64,000 bases of DNA from positions 1-64,000 of the forward strand of contig JAKCPI010007844.1 in assembly GCA_023213315.1 (NCBI GenBank), in the 5' to 3' direction. Positions 26,132-39,079 of the stretch are shown one piece after another (the stretch's first letter is position 1; the number at the start of each line of letters is the position of its first letter). Source of the stretch: Euborellia annulipes (Eukaryota; Arthropoda; Insecta; Dermaptera; Anisolabididae). Below the pieces are notes generated by a model that saw only the letters and a program-made list of their open reading frames with translations, had not been told where the DNA came from and did no database searches. A program made the translations under genes and the position numbers.

Positions 26132-26500
26132 TTTATAAATATGGCAAAATATTTATATTTTGTTACCATGGCAAACATTTCTCCTATCTTTTCTATGGAG
26201 TACAAGAGTAAAGTGGTCTTCAGAAGATTTCAATGACAAAATGAGAATATACATTTTATAGAGAATTTAAAAAATAATTGATTTTTGAATTTAAAAAAAA
26301 ATCGTTGGAGCAAATTTTGAGAAAATCGAAAAAAAACTGAAAAAGTACATCAGTAAAGTATTAGTACTCTTTGGCCGATTTTGTTCAAGAGCTTCGTGTC
26401 ACGTCCCATGGGGGTGCCTAACTTAAATATAAAATTTCAACTTCTTAGCTCTTTTCGTTCTAGAGATATTTTATTCACAGATAGTCAGACAAACCATGTC
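26132..26500 (-). repeat. Family A, right part split by the Spy element
   Basis: TTTATAAATATGGCAAAATA through the CATGTCGTC segment near 26500. Together with 24055-24131 it is one pre-existing copy. Confidence 0.82.
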
Positions 26501-26667
26501 GTCCATTAGTACCATAGTCAGAGAATTTTTTCGCGGAGGAAGGGGGTGAAGATCTGTGTAAATACTCCCCCTCCAAAGTGTAATTACTATAAATTTTTTT
26601 AATAATATTTACAAGACATTGAATTTTTAATAGGTCTACACATTACTCTCTATAGTTTTTATTATTT

Positions 26668-27417
<750 letters not shown>

Positions 27418-27600
27418 AGATGTTCGGACTATCATATCTTTCTGGATGGTACTGATTCTCATTTCAACAATCAGATTTTTATAAAACCCAGAGCTTCATA
27501 AGAAAGTCACTTAAAATCGTAGAAACTAGGATTACCCATTGGAGTAGTGATAAAAAAGGAACGAATAATGCAATTAAAGAATGAAATATCAACTGTTATA

Positions 27601-27851
27601 TGGACCCTGTTATGCAATGGTGTGTCAAAGACCAAAAAATTCAAAATTGAGTTAAGCACGAAATATTGTTTCAAATGCTTTAATTAATAGTATTTTTCAT
27701 GAAATATGTCCTAAAAAAATTTATATTTAATGTTACTTGCACAATTGACAAGAAAAATTATATATAATCCAATGTAAACAAAAAACTTTAATGTTGATTT
27801 TCTCAAAACTCGATGTTTGGTCTTTGACACACCATTGCATAACAGGGTCCA
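27601..27851. mobile_element. TA-targeting MITE inserted in a SINE target duplication
   Basis: Terminal inverted repeats TGGACCCTGTTATGCAATGG and onward pair for about 40 bp with the right end, and TA lies on both sides (27599-27600, 27852-27853). No coding capacity. Tc1/mariner-like by target and ends. Confidence 0.88.
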
Positions 27852-27855
27852 TATA

Positions 27856-28128
27856 GCCCCCGGGTTTGGCGTAGTAAGTAGCGTGCCTACCTCCTATACC
27901 AAACGTCGCGGGTTCGGACCCAGGCAGTCCGATGATTTTATTTAAGCCATTTGGATACCAGATGGCTTAAATAGAAATGCCTCAACCCACAATAGATATT
28001 TTCTCTACAACGGTTATCGTCAAAGTCTTAAATGGCCTAAGTTGCCGAAAAGACTGTGTGAATGTGTGTGTGAGTGTGAGTGTGAATGAGAAAAAAGTGT
28101 GAATGTTTAAAAAAAAAAAAAAAAAAAA
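27856..28128 (+). mobile_element. tRNA-derived SINE (family 1), full length
   Basis: The SINE is 273 bp and starts GCCCCCGGGTTTGGCGTAG, with A box TGGCGTAGTAAG, B box GGTTCGGACCC, core GGCCTAAGTTGCCGAAAAGA and poly(A) at 28108-28128. The right target duplication ACTGTTATATA is at 28129-28139. The left copy was split by a TA-targeting MITE (27601-27851), so the SINE came first. Confidence 0.93.
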
Positions 28129-28139
28129 ACTGTTATATA

Positions 28140-28932
28140 AAAAAATTAAATCATAATATTCTTGGTTAAGTAAAAACAGAATCAACAAGTAATGAATAGA
28201 TAATATTATTATTAGAATTCGAGACGAAACGATTCGACCTGTTTACGATTTTTCGCTTGAGTGTTATGGAAGCCCTTGTGGAATTGAGATGATGACAGAG
28301 TGTTAGACAAGACACGTGACAAGACTATGAAACTCGCAAGGAGTTTTGGATTATGGGAAGGTCCTTCAACTTCATTGGAAGTTTGGTCATTTCTACAGTC
28401 TGAGAAGAAGTCTTTACGAAGATCCTCAACCTTCTACTCGTCTTGAATAAAAATTCAGACAATATAATATACAAATAGATATTATAAAAAAAGCTTGTTC
28501 ATCTAACAAATAGAAATCTACCCTTTTTGAAAAAAGAAACTGAATTGTTTTAATTAAATTTAAATGAATAAATAAAATTTTTTAAACTTATATAAGAAAG
28601 TCATCTAAAAAAAAAGTTTTAATAGTTTTTTTTTTTTACTTTTGAAAACGTTTGTACAAGATTAGCACAAGTCAAGGTACTGAAAAAGTAAATAAGAGAT
28701 ATTATATATACTAGCATTATAAATTTTTGGTTAAAAATGACGATGCTTTAAAGAATATCTTTTGTATAGTTTTGTAAATAGGAAATGATAAATCATTCAA
28801 AAGATTATCATTATCAGAAGAAAAAAATTTAATCTTGTTAAATTAATTAAATAGAATAATTAAATTTATCAAATGCCAACTTAATCTTATTTTAATTTAA
28901 AGAATCAATATTATCATTTCCTCTTTAATGTA
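28140..28932. other. AT-rich intergenic stretch
   Basis: Nothing recognised before the mariner element. Confidence 0.4.
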
Positions 28933-30208
28933 CCAGGGGTGTGCCTATGAAACCGACCTTTAGAGGTGCGCACATAAACACATATTTTATAAAAGTGAAA
29001 AAGATATTTTATTCAAAGTAATTTCCTTCGTTAGCAATACAATTCTCCCATCTTTCAGGGAGCTTATGAATCCCTCTCCAAAAAACTCGTCTTCTTTCGA
29101 GGCAAACCATTCATCGAGCCATTTGGCAACATTTTCGTAATCTGTGAACTGCTGCTCCCCTCAAAGCGTGACCCAAAGATGAAAACAAGTGATAGTCCGT
29201 TGGGGCCAAGTCTGGGGAATAAGCCGCATGTGTGAGAATTTCCCACCCAAACGTTTCAATGGTTTCTTTGGTTCGTTTTGCAGCGTGTGACGGAGCGTTG
29301 TCGTGCAACAAGATGACTTTGTGCTGCCTTTTTTGATATTCTGGTCTTCTTTGGCGTATAGCCTGGTTCAATTTCACCATTTGCTGTTGATAACGTTCCG
29401 TATTGACAGTTTCGCCAGGTTCCAGGAGTTCGTAATAGATAATTCCCTTCTGATCCCACCAAACACAAAGCATTGTCTTTCGTCCATATCGATTTGGTCT
29501 TGGAGTCGATGTTGATGCTTCACCTGGAGATACCCATGATGCTCGACGCTTAGGATTTTCCAAAAGATCCATTTTTCATCTCCAGTAACAATTCGATGAA
29601 GAAATGACTTCTTTTGTATCTGGCGAGCAGCATCTCACAAGTGGTTTTTCGGTTCTCTTGCTGCCTTTCGTTCAGTTCATGTGGAACCCATTTCCCGATC
29701 TTCTGGATCTTCCCCATAGCTTTCAGACGCTTGGAAATAGTTTCCCGAGTCACGTTTAACTGTTCTGCCAATTGTTATTGTGTTTGAGTTGAATCTTCAT
29801 TCAACAATTCTTGCAAATCGGTGTCATCAAACTTTTTGGGCGGTGGCCACGTGCTTCGTTCTTAATGTCAAAATCTCCCTCTTGAATTTTTTGAACCATT
29901 CTTTGCACTGTGTTTCACCAAGAGCAGTCGCCAAAAGCTTTGGCTACACTCGATGAGACTCCGCGGCCGTTTTTTTCAAATGATACAAAATCAACGCCGT
30001 CCGCAAATCACTTTGTTGAGGAACAAATTGACATGTTTGACGTGGTGAAAAAAAAATGTTGAGGAGTATGAAATTGGAATTTTTTGAGTTCGAAACTTAG
30101 AACAGACATAAAACCAAACAAACAAACTCAATAACTAGACTGTATAGTACCAAAACTGGCCGCCAGGATTTTTCAAAGTAAAAGGCGGTTTCACAGGCAC
30201 ACCCCTGG
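28933..30208 (-). mobile_element. mariner element, complete ends, decayed
   Basis: The 1276-bp element has near-identical terminal inverted repeats of about 28 bp (CCAGGGGTGTGCCTRTGAAA at each end) and TA duplications at 28931-28932 and 30209-30210. Size, ends and TA target are those of mariner elements. It carries a broken transposase on the minus strand. Confidence 0.95.
29111..30040 (-). pseudogene. mariner transposase, frameshifted
   Basis: Segments in different frames read KWVPHELNERQQENRKTTCE (29550-29771), TGDEKW near 29590 (first catalytic Asp), then SWVSPGEASTS, LLHDNAPSHAA and YSPDLAPTDYHLF (29111-29572). From the Asp of HDNA to the last Asp there are 34 intervening residues, the D,D34D signature of mariner. 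The N-terminal third (to about 30040, with QFVPQQSDLRTALILYHLKK) has an in-frame stop and several frameshifts. The catalytic residues survive, but the gene cannot make a protein. Confidence 0.93.
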
Positions 30209-32704
30209 TAAACATTAATAAAAAATGGTATTGTAAAAAATTTTGCAAATATCGTTATCGAACTGTTTTACGACTTAAAAAAAATATTTAGGCTTATGAT
30301 TTAGCAAGGATTGCAACACTTTTTTGATTCTCAGCTCCTTTAAAATGTATCAGAATTTTTCCTCAGTTCCCTACTAACAGTAAGTCAAAATATTTGTCTG
30401 TCTGTCTAATAGTAATCTATTTTCAAGGCCCGCAGTAGCAAAGTAATGGCTCATAGTTTGGGAACTCCTGATAAATTGTGAATAATAAATAAATATTTTA
30501 CATAGAGTCAAAAAGTCATCACATTAAACTAATCGAGAGATTTTCAATAATGATAATCTTAAAGTAGACTGACCATATTGTTTTGTGACAACAACGGGAA
30601 ATTGTACCGGGACGGTGTTATAAAATAAAGAGTTGAGAATTAGAAGGGGTCTATGGGCAATTTTTTTGTCGCCAATTACGTCTTTAAGCATAATATACAT
30701 AAAGGTTATAATGGCAAAAAAATGATTCAGAGACACCTTCTAATATTATGTATTCATAAAAAAGTAAGATTATTAAAAAAGTTTTATTATATAAACAAAT
30801 TAAAATTCTAGATACAATTATTCTGTAAAGACAGAACCGTTACAAAAATTTAGTTAGACGTAGGGGGGTGTATTTCGCTACGATCGTACCATGAATATTG
30901 GAGACGAGAAATAAATAAGACCACTTTTCTACAAAAACTATAGTTTGTTAAAAACGGAACATAATTGACATTTTTATTAAAACGACGGTACTGCAGAGAA
31001 ATATAAAAAAGGTACTGTCCCTTTCAAAACGGTACGTATGGTCACCCTATCTTAAAAGCAAAGGGTGTAAGTTCGAATCCCAGGCGACCCGATAAAAATT
31101 TATTTAAATAATAAATATGTCAGAATCAATATGTTATTAATATTAAGATATCGTTCAAAGTCTCTAGGACTGAAAAGACCAAAAAATAAAAATAGAGTCA
31201 TTTTTTCAATCATAGGCCTACAGGTTAGAAAAATAGAATAAGAATATTCTAGACTTTCTATGTTAAAAAATTTATATATTTTTTTACGAAGTAGTTATTG
31301 GTCATTTGCCAAAAAAAAGGCTGCTCTTTTGAATATGTAACGAGAGGATTTACCTGAATTTATATGCAACACTTGTTTTAAAAAGGAGACAAAGATATGG
31401 CTTTTTAAAATGCATCCAAGTGCGCCTTATAGCTCAAAAGTCCATTGAAATTTTATCCATGTAGGGAGAAGAATTATTGAATTGTCCTTTGCAATATAAA
31501 AGTTTCCAGATTTAAAATATTCAAAGCTGACATTCTTATATTTTAAGATTCATCGAAAGAATTTCATTTCATTAAATCATTAAAATAAAAAGGAATGGAC
31601 GAGGCCTTATCTTTCGAAGGGGACTCACAAATAATAAGTTTATGAATAAATATAAATTGTAGCATTTCGCAAGGCTGATAATCTGCTCCAGTAAGGGGTA
31701 CAAGAAAGTACATCTGAATATCTTCTGCAAACATAATCAAATTTTTTATAGGGTTTATGAAAATTTTTAAATATTCCCAACACCGCTAAAGAAGGCAAAA
31801 TTAATGTTAAAACAAATAAAAATTGAAAGCAATAATAATTCAATAAATTTGACAAATAAACTCAACTAGAAGGGCACAGGTGGTTCGGACCTTCACCTCC
31901 CACCTCGAATTCATCATGATGATAATGATAAGAACAGAAGAATTTGTAAAAAAATATTTATCTGCATGGTCTTTAATTGATAATTGAATAAATGTAAAAA
32001 TTAAATAAGTGTTTAAAAAAAATGAATAATTTCTTGACATCGCGCAATTATTGTTTCAAGCCTAAAGATATTTTAATTAAATAACTATTAATCAAAATTA
32101 ATTTATTTTTATATTTAAATGCGAAAAAAAAATTACTTTTGAGACTAGATAAAATGAGTAGTAAAAAATAGTAGTTAATATTTATTTTTTATGTAAATTA
32201 AAAATAAATAATTGACAAATAATTAATTTTTTTAATATAAAATTTTGTCTTTTGTGAATTCGAATACATTCTGAACATAAATTATACAATAATTTTTCAA
32301 TTAGAAATGCCAAAGGTGAGAGAATATATTTTTTTTATAATATAAAAATAATAACCACTCAAGAAGCATTGTGACACTAAAAGAAACGGGAAATGTCAGT
32401 TAGCTCAAAAAGAAAGTATTAATAAATTTAATTTATTATTTACAAAATTATTGAAGCCTAATTGTTCGATATCAAGAACTAATAAAATATGTAAAATTTA
32501 CTCACAAGAAATGGGCAGAGATGAAGTTGTCAGTGTTGTCATGGCAATAGAGATGATTTTCGTGTTTCAACAATGTTCCCATTAACGGCCACTTTATATA
32601 ATCACTGCAAATGTCAAGAATAAAATCACATAAACACATAGACACAAGGCATATGTGGCTTGGAGGTAAAGATATGTTTTTTTTTTTAAAGAAATAAGAC
32701 AACA
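30209..32704. other. AT-rich intergenic stretch
   Basis: Holds only the SINE remnant at 31055-31185. Small frames show no family resemblance. Confidence 0.4.
31055..31185 (+). mobile_element. Old tRNA-derived SINE remnant
   Basis: A B-box-like AAGTTCGAATCCC is followed at a family-1-like distance by CGTTCAAAGTCTCTAGGACT and GAAAAGACC. It seems a diverged family-1 relative without a clear A box. Confidence 0.5.
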
Positions 32705-32890
32705 AAATGCCACAACACACGGCAGGGCAAGTCACAAATTTGTTGGCAGGTTCGAGTAGTCGGCGAACTGGTGGCGGTTGCCTCGTGCTGTCGGCAGCGC
32801 GCGCTCCCCCTCCTACAGCCTCCCACTCCGCACGCTTACCCCCACCCTCACGGGACATGCCCTTCCCCTTCGCTTGGGCTCAACAAAGCA
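32705..32890. other. GC-rich islet, unidentified
   Basis: A sharply GC-rich stretch (GGCGAACTGGTGGCGGTTGC, GCGCGCTCCCCC) in AT-rich surroundings. Open frames cross it on both strands (a 118-codon frame at 32502-32858 minus) but resemble no family I know. It could be a transposon end or an isolated promoter-like patch. Confidence 0.4.
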
Positions 32891-32999
32891 CCTGGCTTTT
32901 TTGAACAACTCTTATATTGTTATTGAATTTATATTAGTTGCCAAAATAAGACAAGAGACTAACCGAAGTAATTATAAGCATAATATTAAGAATAATAAT

Positions 33000-33230
33000 G
33001 CCCTTTCCCTCTTCTTCTTTCTTTGCCGTTATAATTCCCGCGCTGCGGGGTCGGCGGAATGGGTTTTTTTTGCGACCGTAAGAAATAGAACAGGCCGGCC
33101 CGTTGCACGATCTGACGCCTGTTGAAAATATAGAAGGGACTGACATGTAAAGATTAGGACTGCCAGTCCCAGCTCGGGTAGCTCGTGGTCGCCATCCATG
33201 TACCCACAAGATGTGAGCCCCTGATCAAAA
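33000..33230 (-). repeat. Dispersed GC-rich repeat, copy 2
   Basis: Second copy of the 4395-4625 repeat, somewhat shorter inside. Preceded by a short TTCTTCTTTCTTTGCCGTTA stretch also present in copy 1. Confidence 0.75.
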
Positions 33231-33410
33231 TAATGCCCTTTCCCTATATACCCAAAAAGATAATAAAATAAATACAATTTGATATTGAATAAGAGAAAGT
33301 AAAAATATTCAAATAAAATTATTTAAAAATGTTATGGAATAAAAAAGGACCCTTGAATTAATACATAATAAATATAAACTCAAAAACTAATTTGATCAAT
33401 TTAAAATTTA

Positions 33411-33568
33411 AAAATCTGGTGTGACTGGAGGCACAGTACACAACTTTTGATTACTGAAGGTAAACTTGTCACAGCAGATTTGCGTCGACAGATATTTAGT
33501 TTCCGATAGTACCGTACATTCGAATTTCAAGATCGAATTTTTTACATGAATTCAATGCTTTCTCTCTC
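33411..33568 (-). repeat. Family A fragment
   Basis: Eroded end hairpin (AAAATCTGGTGTGACTGGAG) and the TTTAGTTTCCGATAGTACCG segment, then a jump to the TTGAATTCATGT head side. Confidence 0.65.
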
Positions 33569-33589
33569 TATTATTATGATTATTATTTG

Positions 33590-34030
33590 AAATTCCTATC
33601 GGTATCCCCGTTTATTTGCCCGCGGTGCTTACGTGCTCGAAGACACACACCTCAAAACCAACCGGCGTTTGGCCGTAGTTATCTACCGGCAGGCCTCGGC
33701 ACCCCGTGAAGTTACATTATTTCCTATCTCTAACTCCTCCTCTTGCTTTCGTCTGTAGCTAGTGAACTAATTCTTATTTCTGGTTCCAACCGGCTCCTTT
33801 TATCCAACCTCTTCTATGCTAGGGAGGATGTCCTAGTTTGAGGAGGGACTCCCTCAGCACCGGCGTGTAGCCTACTCCTTTCGAAGAATGCATCACTGAC
33901 AGGGGATCTTCTTTACGTCCCTTCCACAGGACGGGATGTCACAGCAACTCCCTCTCCTAGTAGAGATGCATGGAAGCTATTGTGATGAGATCCATAATTC
34001 CAATCCAGGGCTTGCTTGAGGATTTGTTCA
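33590..34030. other. Moderately GC-rich block, unidentified
   Basis: No frame above 60 codons. Contains CGGTGCTTACGTGCTCGAAG, CTCCCTCAGCACCGGCGTGT and GACAGGGGATCTTCTTTACG. Base composition unlike its neighbours suggests an old retroelement piece or other insert. Confidence 0.35.
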
Positions 34031-34084
34031 CATTAAATAATATATAATATATAATAAGATATTTTAATTTAATGAAAAAATCCC

Positions 34085-34158
34085 TCACGCCCAGGATTTG
34101 AACAGGGATCTTCTTTATAGAATGCCGACACCCTAGCCCGCTACATCAGCGAGCCCCC
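34085..34158 (-). mobile_element. tRNA-like SINE head
   Basis: On the minus strand an A-box-like TGATGTAGCGGG and a B-box-like TGTTCAAATCC are spaced as in a tRNA promoter. The ends do not form an acceptor stem, so it is a tRNA-derived retroposon head rather than a tRNA gene. Confidence 0.5.
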
Positions 34159-34414
34159 TTTCTCTCTATATATATTAACATTTATAGAGGTAAGAGAAAG
34201 TAAAAGTTGAGAGAAATCAAAGCCTTAGCCAAGGAGGAATGGATGTCCAGGCAACCCCCCCCTTCCCAAATAACTATAGAGAGAAATATTATATATAGAG
34301 AAAAACATGGTGTTGAAATTTTACTGTTGGAAATTTAAAAAAAAAAATTATTTCTTTTAAAATTTATTGATTGAGGGGGGGGATGATTTTTCGAATCATC
34401 CGAAACCCCCCACA

Positions 34415-34530
34415 CGAAATTTTTCTGGCCAGAGACATAACTAGGGAGATCCCGGCCCCTCCCAGAAGACCCGAGGCCCCCCCTGAAGGCTCCCCGTCCA
34501 AAGAAAAATCTAGACAATATGGGGACTTTT
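34415..34530. repeat. GC-rich repeat, copy 2
   Basis: Inverted relative of 9050-9165 (CATAACTAGGGAGATCCC and CCCCCCCTGAAGGCTCCCC). The open frames on both strands here are repeat-derived. Confidence 0.5.
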
Positions 34531-35242
34531 TCTGTTTTATTTTTTTTTCGATTTTCTCAAAATAGGCTATTGGCTTCAACGATTTTGATTAAAATTCATA
34601 AATCAACTATTTTTTAGTTGCTCATTAAAATGTGTACTCCCATTTTGCTCTCAAAATTGTTTGAAGACCACTTTACTCCTGTAATTCATATGCAGGGAGA
34701 AATGATTGTCATGGTAACAAAATATATTTTTCTATCTCAGAGTCTCCTTTCATATGAATTACAAGAGTAAAGTGATCTTCAAACAATTTTAAGAGCAAAA
34801 TGAAAATATACATTTTAAAGAGCATCTAGAAAATAGTTGATTTATGAATTTTAATCAAAATTGTTAAAGCCAATATTGAGAAAATCAAAAAAAGCAGAAA
34901 AAGTGCATCGGTAAAGTACTAGTACATTTTGGGCGATTTTGTTCAAAGGCTTTGTGGCACGTCTCAGATGGGTGGCTAACTCAAATATGAAGTGTCAATC
35001 TCTTGGCATCTTTCGCTCTTTAGTTACTTTGTTCACATACACACCGACATTCAGAAAGACTCACAGACAGTATGTTGCGAAATTCACTTTTCTGACTCGG
35101 GGGACCTCAAAACGTTATATCAATCAAAATCTCGACATCGAAGGAAGGTGAAGAAAATAGAGTCAATTCGATTATATTCTCGACATCGAATTTTTGACAT
35201 GAATCCAATACTCTATAAAAATATATAGGTAAGAGAAAGTAA
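34529..35242. repeat. Family A foldback pair
   Basis: A plus-oriented body piece (34529-34735) is followed by a minus-oriented piece (34740-35242) ending in ATATAGGTAAGAGAAAGTAA. The two halves mirror each other from TTCATATGAATTACAAGAG outward. Confidence 0.75.
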
Positions 35243-35569
35243 CAGAGCAAATTTTACCCCTTTATATCTCCCAAACCGTTCACTTTAGCGTGATTACGTA
35301 TTAGACTATTTTTGTTTGTAATTTAATTTGGATAATTTTTGTATAGATGAATTTTTGCGGGAGATCGCTTAGTTTTCGAGATATTTGCGAAAAACCATCA
35401 TTCCACCACTTCCCGCCCTCCTCCCGCAATAACCTGACGCTCAAAATAGTTTAACTTTTTATTACATGCTACGGGGAGGGGATAGATCAATTTGGCGTTG
35501 GAGGGAAAATCTTTTTTTGGATGTTGGGGTTTGCCCGTTTTTGGAGCCAATTGCACTGTACTAAACTGT

Positions 35570-35696
35570 CGAAAACTAAATATATGTAGGCCTATACACC
35601 AAAAATCTGGTGTGGCAAGCAGAGAACACAACTTTTGATTACCGAAGGTAAGAGAAAGTTTTGTGCTGTGAGACCAGTCACAGAAGATTTTTAAAA
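35570..35696 (+). repeat. Family A end hairpin
   Basis: AACTGTCGAAAACTAAATAT followed by the hairpin AATCTGGTGTGGC...GTCACAGAAGATT. Confidence 0.7.
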
Positions 35697-35729
35697 TAAA
35701 AATGTATAAAAATATCTCTGTAGCATTTT

Positions 35730-35772
35730 TTATCTAAATGGCCTTAGATGTCGAAAAAGACCTTATAACAAA
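35730..35772 (+). mobile_element. SINE family 2 fragment
   Basis: TCTAAATGGCCTTAGATGTC followed by GAAAAAGACCTT is the isolated family-2 core, directly after a family-A end hairpin. Confidence 0.6.
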
Positions 35773-36540
35773 TCTCTTTAATATAAGCTTATTCAATTTA
35801 AATAAAGAAGTTGTTTATTCTAATAACAATATTCGCAAAATTTTAAATCAAATGTTTAGTTTAATTAATATGAAAATAAAATTTTAGTTTAGTCTATAAA
35901 AGTTAGTCGTGTGGTTTAGTTGTTTAGTCTATAAAAAAGAATGAAATTCAAATTTACTTACTTTGAATTGATATTAAGTAAAAAAGTAATCTTGAATTAA
36001 CACACAAAATAAAAACTTTCGATAAGTGAAAAACTAATTTGATAAATTTCGCCAAAGCCATTACTTAAATATATTTCTCTGACAGCTGACTTGTAACTAA
36101 CAAAGGAAAGACGAATCTAGTGACAATTCATTTGGGGAATTCTAGTTAGATTATTACGTCACGATTTCACTAAAAAGCGAGCAATGGACAATTTACAGGT
36201 GGGAATTTTAAATGACATTTCAAAGATTTGCAAAAAAAAAAAAAGTTCTGCCATTTAATAAATATATAATTCGCCTATTTGTTTTAATTAATTTTTTTTA
36301 ATGAGAAATACCCCTTCCCCTTTCCCCACACAAAGATAATTAGGTTAAATATAAGCAACAAGCAGCGGTGCCTCTCAAATTGACGGTGCCAGCTGGGGGT
36401 ATTATACATATTATGTGGACTATAGACTATATCATCAGAGAAACAAAAATAATTGGTTAAATATTTTTCGAGATCTATATTTTTGAATAAGATAATAGTA
36501 TTCAAAATACCTCGATTCGGACTAAACAAGTCATAGATAT

Positions 36541-36736
36541 ATTCAACAAGACATGTGAGTGTTTTTTATTGCTGAGGCCAAACATCCCATGGCCCCCTGG
36601 AATCGAACCCAGGATCTCCGCACGCCAGGAGCACGCCTATGCCCCGGAAAGGCGGAGATCCTGGGTTCGATTCCCGGGGGCTATGGAATGTTTGGCCTCA
36701 CCAATAAAAAACACTCACATGTCTTGTTGAAAAATA
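36541..36736. repeat. Foldback made of two inverted tRNA-like arms
   Basis: Arms of about 80 bp (36541-36620 and 36652-36736) are near-perfect inverted copies. Each contains the B box GGTTCGATTCC beside GGCGGAGATCCTG, then GTTTGGCCTCA and AAAAAACACTCACATG. The 30-nt loop is GC-rich. It looks like two head-to-head tRNA-derived SINE parts or a long hairpin RNA gene; no A box pairs with either B box. Confidence 0.75.
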
Positions 36737-39039
36737 ATTGGGGGAGCATCCAGGGTTCAGATGTAAATGTCGGGGAGGCGTCACTGCCTACTCAGTACGA
36801 TTTGGTTAGATAGTCCTTAAAAAATTTTCAGTTCCAAAAAAATTACCAAAAATTATTTATTTGAAAATATTCATATATTGGATTGAGAAGCCAAAACAAT
36901 TCTACATAGGCACATACATACACACCATATACTACACACTAATATAAGAATATGCAGATTGCATTAATTATGTTATAGGCCCAGAGATGGACTAATTTAC
37001 AAAAAGAGAAAGCCTAAATGAAATAGCCTAACTTCAAAATGCTATGTTTACAACTTAAGAAATTTTTTTTTTTTGTATTTATTGCATACAAAAATATAGT
37101 CAAAGAGAATAGTTAACATACAATATTAATCAAGAAGATCTAGGAAAAATAAAATTTCTTCATTTACTTGCCTTTTGGTGAATATGATTAAATGACTCCT
37201 ATGTTGATATAGGTTTAGGCGAAATTTCGGTCTTTCATATTCATATATATATTTTAAAATCATGACACGACTTTTCACTGCCAAAATGCCTGTACATTTA
37301 CATATCACTCTTAGATCCATTTGTATTTATTGTGAATCCTATTTTTTCGGATGGAATTCAAAACAGACTTTACTCTCTCGCGTCTATTTTCCAACTGGAT
37401 TTAGTCCCAAGATCAGCAGGCAATGCAGTGAGAGATCGGATTCAGGTCCAGACTTGCAAATTGTTAGCTGCTTTCATCAATATTCCTCATAAATTCTTTT
37501 CTTTGGAATGATATATTTAATATTAATAATTCATATGATCTTATATCAATTTTTTTTTATTTTCCAGCAATTTATTAAAAATATTTTTATCTCACTTTGT
37601 ACGATTCTTTATTCAAAATACAGATTTCAACTTTTGAAAATTTTCAAATAATAAAAGTGAGACTGGAAGAAAAAATTTTGTATTATTAATAAATTATAAT
37701 AATGAAATATGAATATATTTAAATATGATTCATTCTAATTTTACTTTATCAGAGGCCTCATCAGTTCTTCTGCAGCTTGGAGTTAGAAAAATTAATTTTT
37801 TTACTCTCATAAATTTGTTGGTTTCAACTTCTATATTTATAAACAGTCGAATAGGAGAGGATATTGGGTCAAATTCTTAGGGTCTTTATTAATTTCTGTA
37901 TCCTAAAACAAAAACAATTGATTTAGATTTTGGATTGAAATTTTAGTGTGTAGAATTTTTATAAAAACTTTAAAAAAATGAAAAAATACTTTTATAAGTG
38001 GTCGAGTTAATTAAGTAATACTTGGTACTCTTATAAACCATATTTTAAAGAAATAATTTACATTTAAGGATCATTATATAATAAAAAAATATATATATAT
38101 ATACTGTATTTATAAAATTTATTTAATAATAAAGAATATTTCTTTTAAATTTCAAAAAGCAAAAAGACTTAACTTAGTCCATAATTATTAATATTCAAAA
38201 TAATAATCCTTAAAATTTTTTTTATAATAAATCTTGTAAAAAAATTATCGTCAAACATTACAATTATTATTTTAATTCTAATTAAGGAAGTTTTTATATA
38301 TTTAAAAAAGGAAAAAATGAGTAATATAAAAAATCAATGTTTTTTTCATTTTATTTGATTTTTTTTTTCTTTTCATGATCGTTAATAAATCGATCAAGAT
38401 TAAAGATTGACACATGAATGAAAGTTACACATTATATATCTCTTTTATTACAAGACCTAGACAAGATTTGTACAACAATACAAGGAGAAAAAGAAAGATT
38501 GATATCACAAAAAAAGATGGGAGGGAATCATGGTCCTTAATTATCCTTGTCCTTGATAAATGCATTGGCCGATTTCCATTCGGCAATTGATGTCCAAAGA
38601 CTTGCTTCGTTGTTTATAAGGGGGTGTCACTTGGAATCGGAGTGTTTTCGGAAATGCTCTTTTCCAATAGATTCTTTTTCGTAAACACAACACAAAAAAG
38701 TGTGGAATAGAATTTTTATTGAATAATTTTATAAGTCTTTAAAATAGTTTATCTCTTTCCGTAATAGAAAAAAATTCTGAATTGGAAAGATGCTTTTCTT
38801 GATCCACACCTATTTTGCAGCTGTTTAATATTAGGGACTGTGTTATTTATAAAATAAATATAGGTTCCCGTATTAAACAAAGACTGTGACCCTAAGCGAG
38901 ACCCACTTGCCCAGGTCTAGAGTAATTATTCTTCAAAAAAGTAGGTATAATTGCGATAAAGACTATGAAACGAACGACACAACTTGAAAATCGCCTATTT
39001 TTGATAAAATCATGTTTCTTAAAAAAATAAAATACTTTT

Positions 39040-39079
<40 letters not shown>

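Noticed and set aside
29303..29515. Plus-strand 70-codon frame in the mariner
   Set aside because: It is the shadow of the transposase on the other strand.
32502..33209. Possible small genes (118, 115 and 91 codons)
   Set aside because: Overlapping frames on both strands, no recognisable domain, and part of the region is a dispersed repeat.
34085..34158. Genuine tRNA gene
   Set aside because: A and B boxes are visible but the ends do not pair as an acceptor stem, and no convincing anticodon arm was found.
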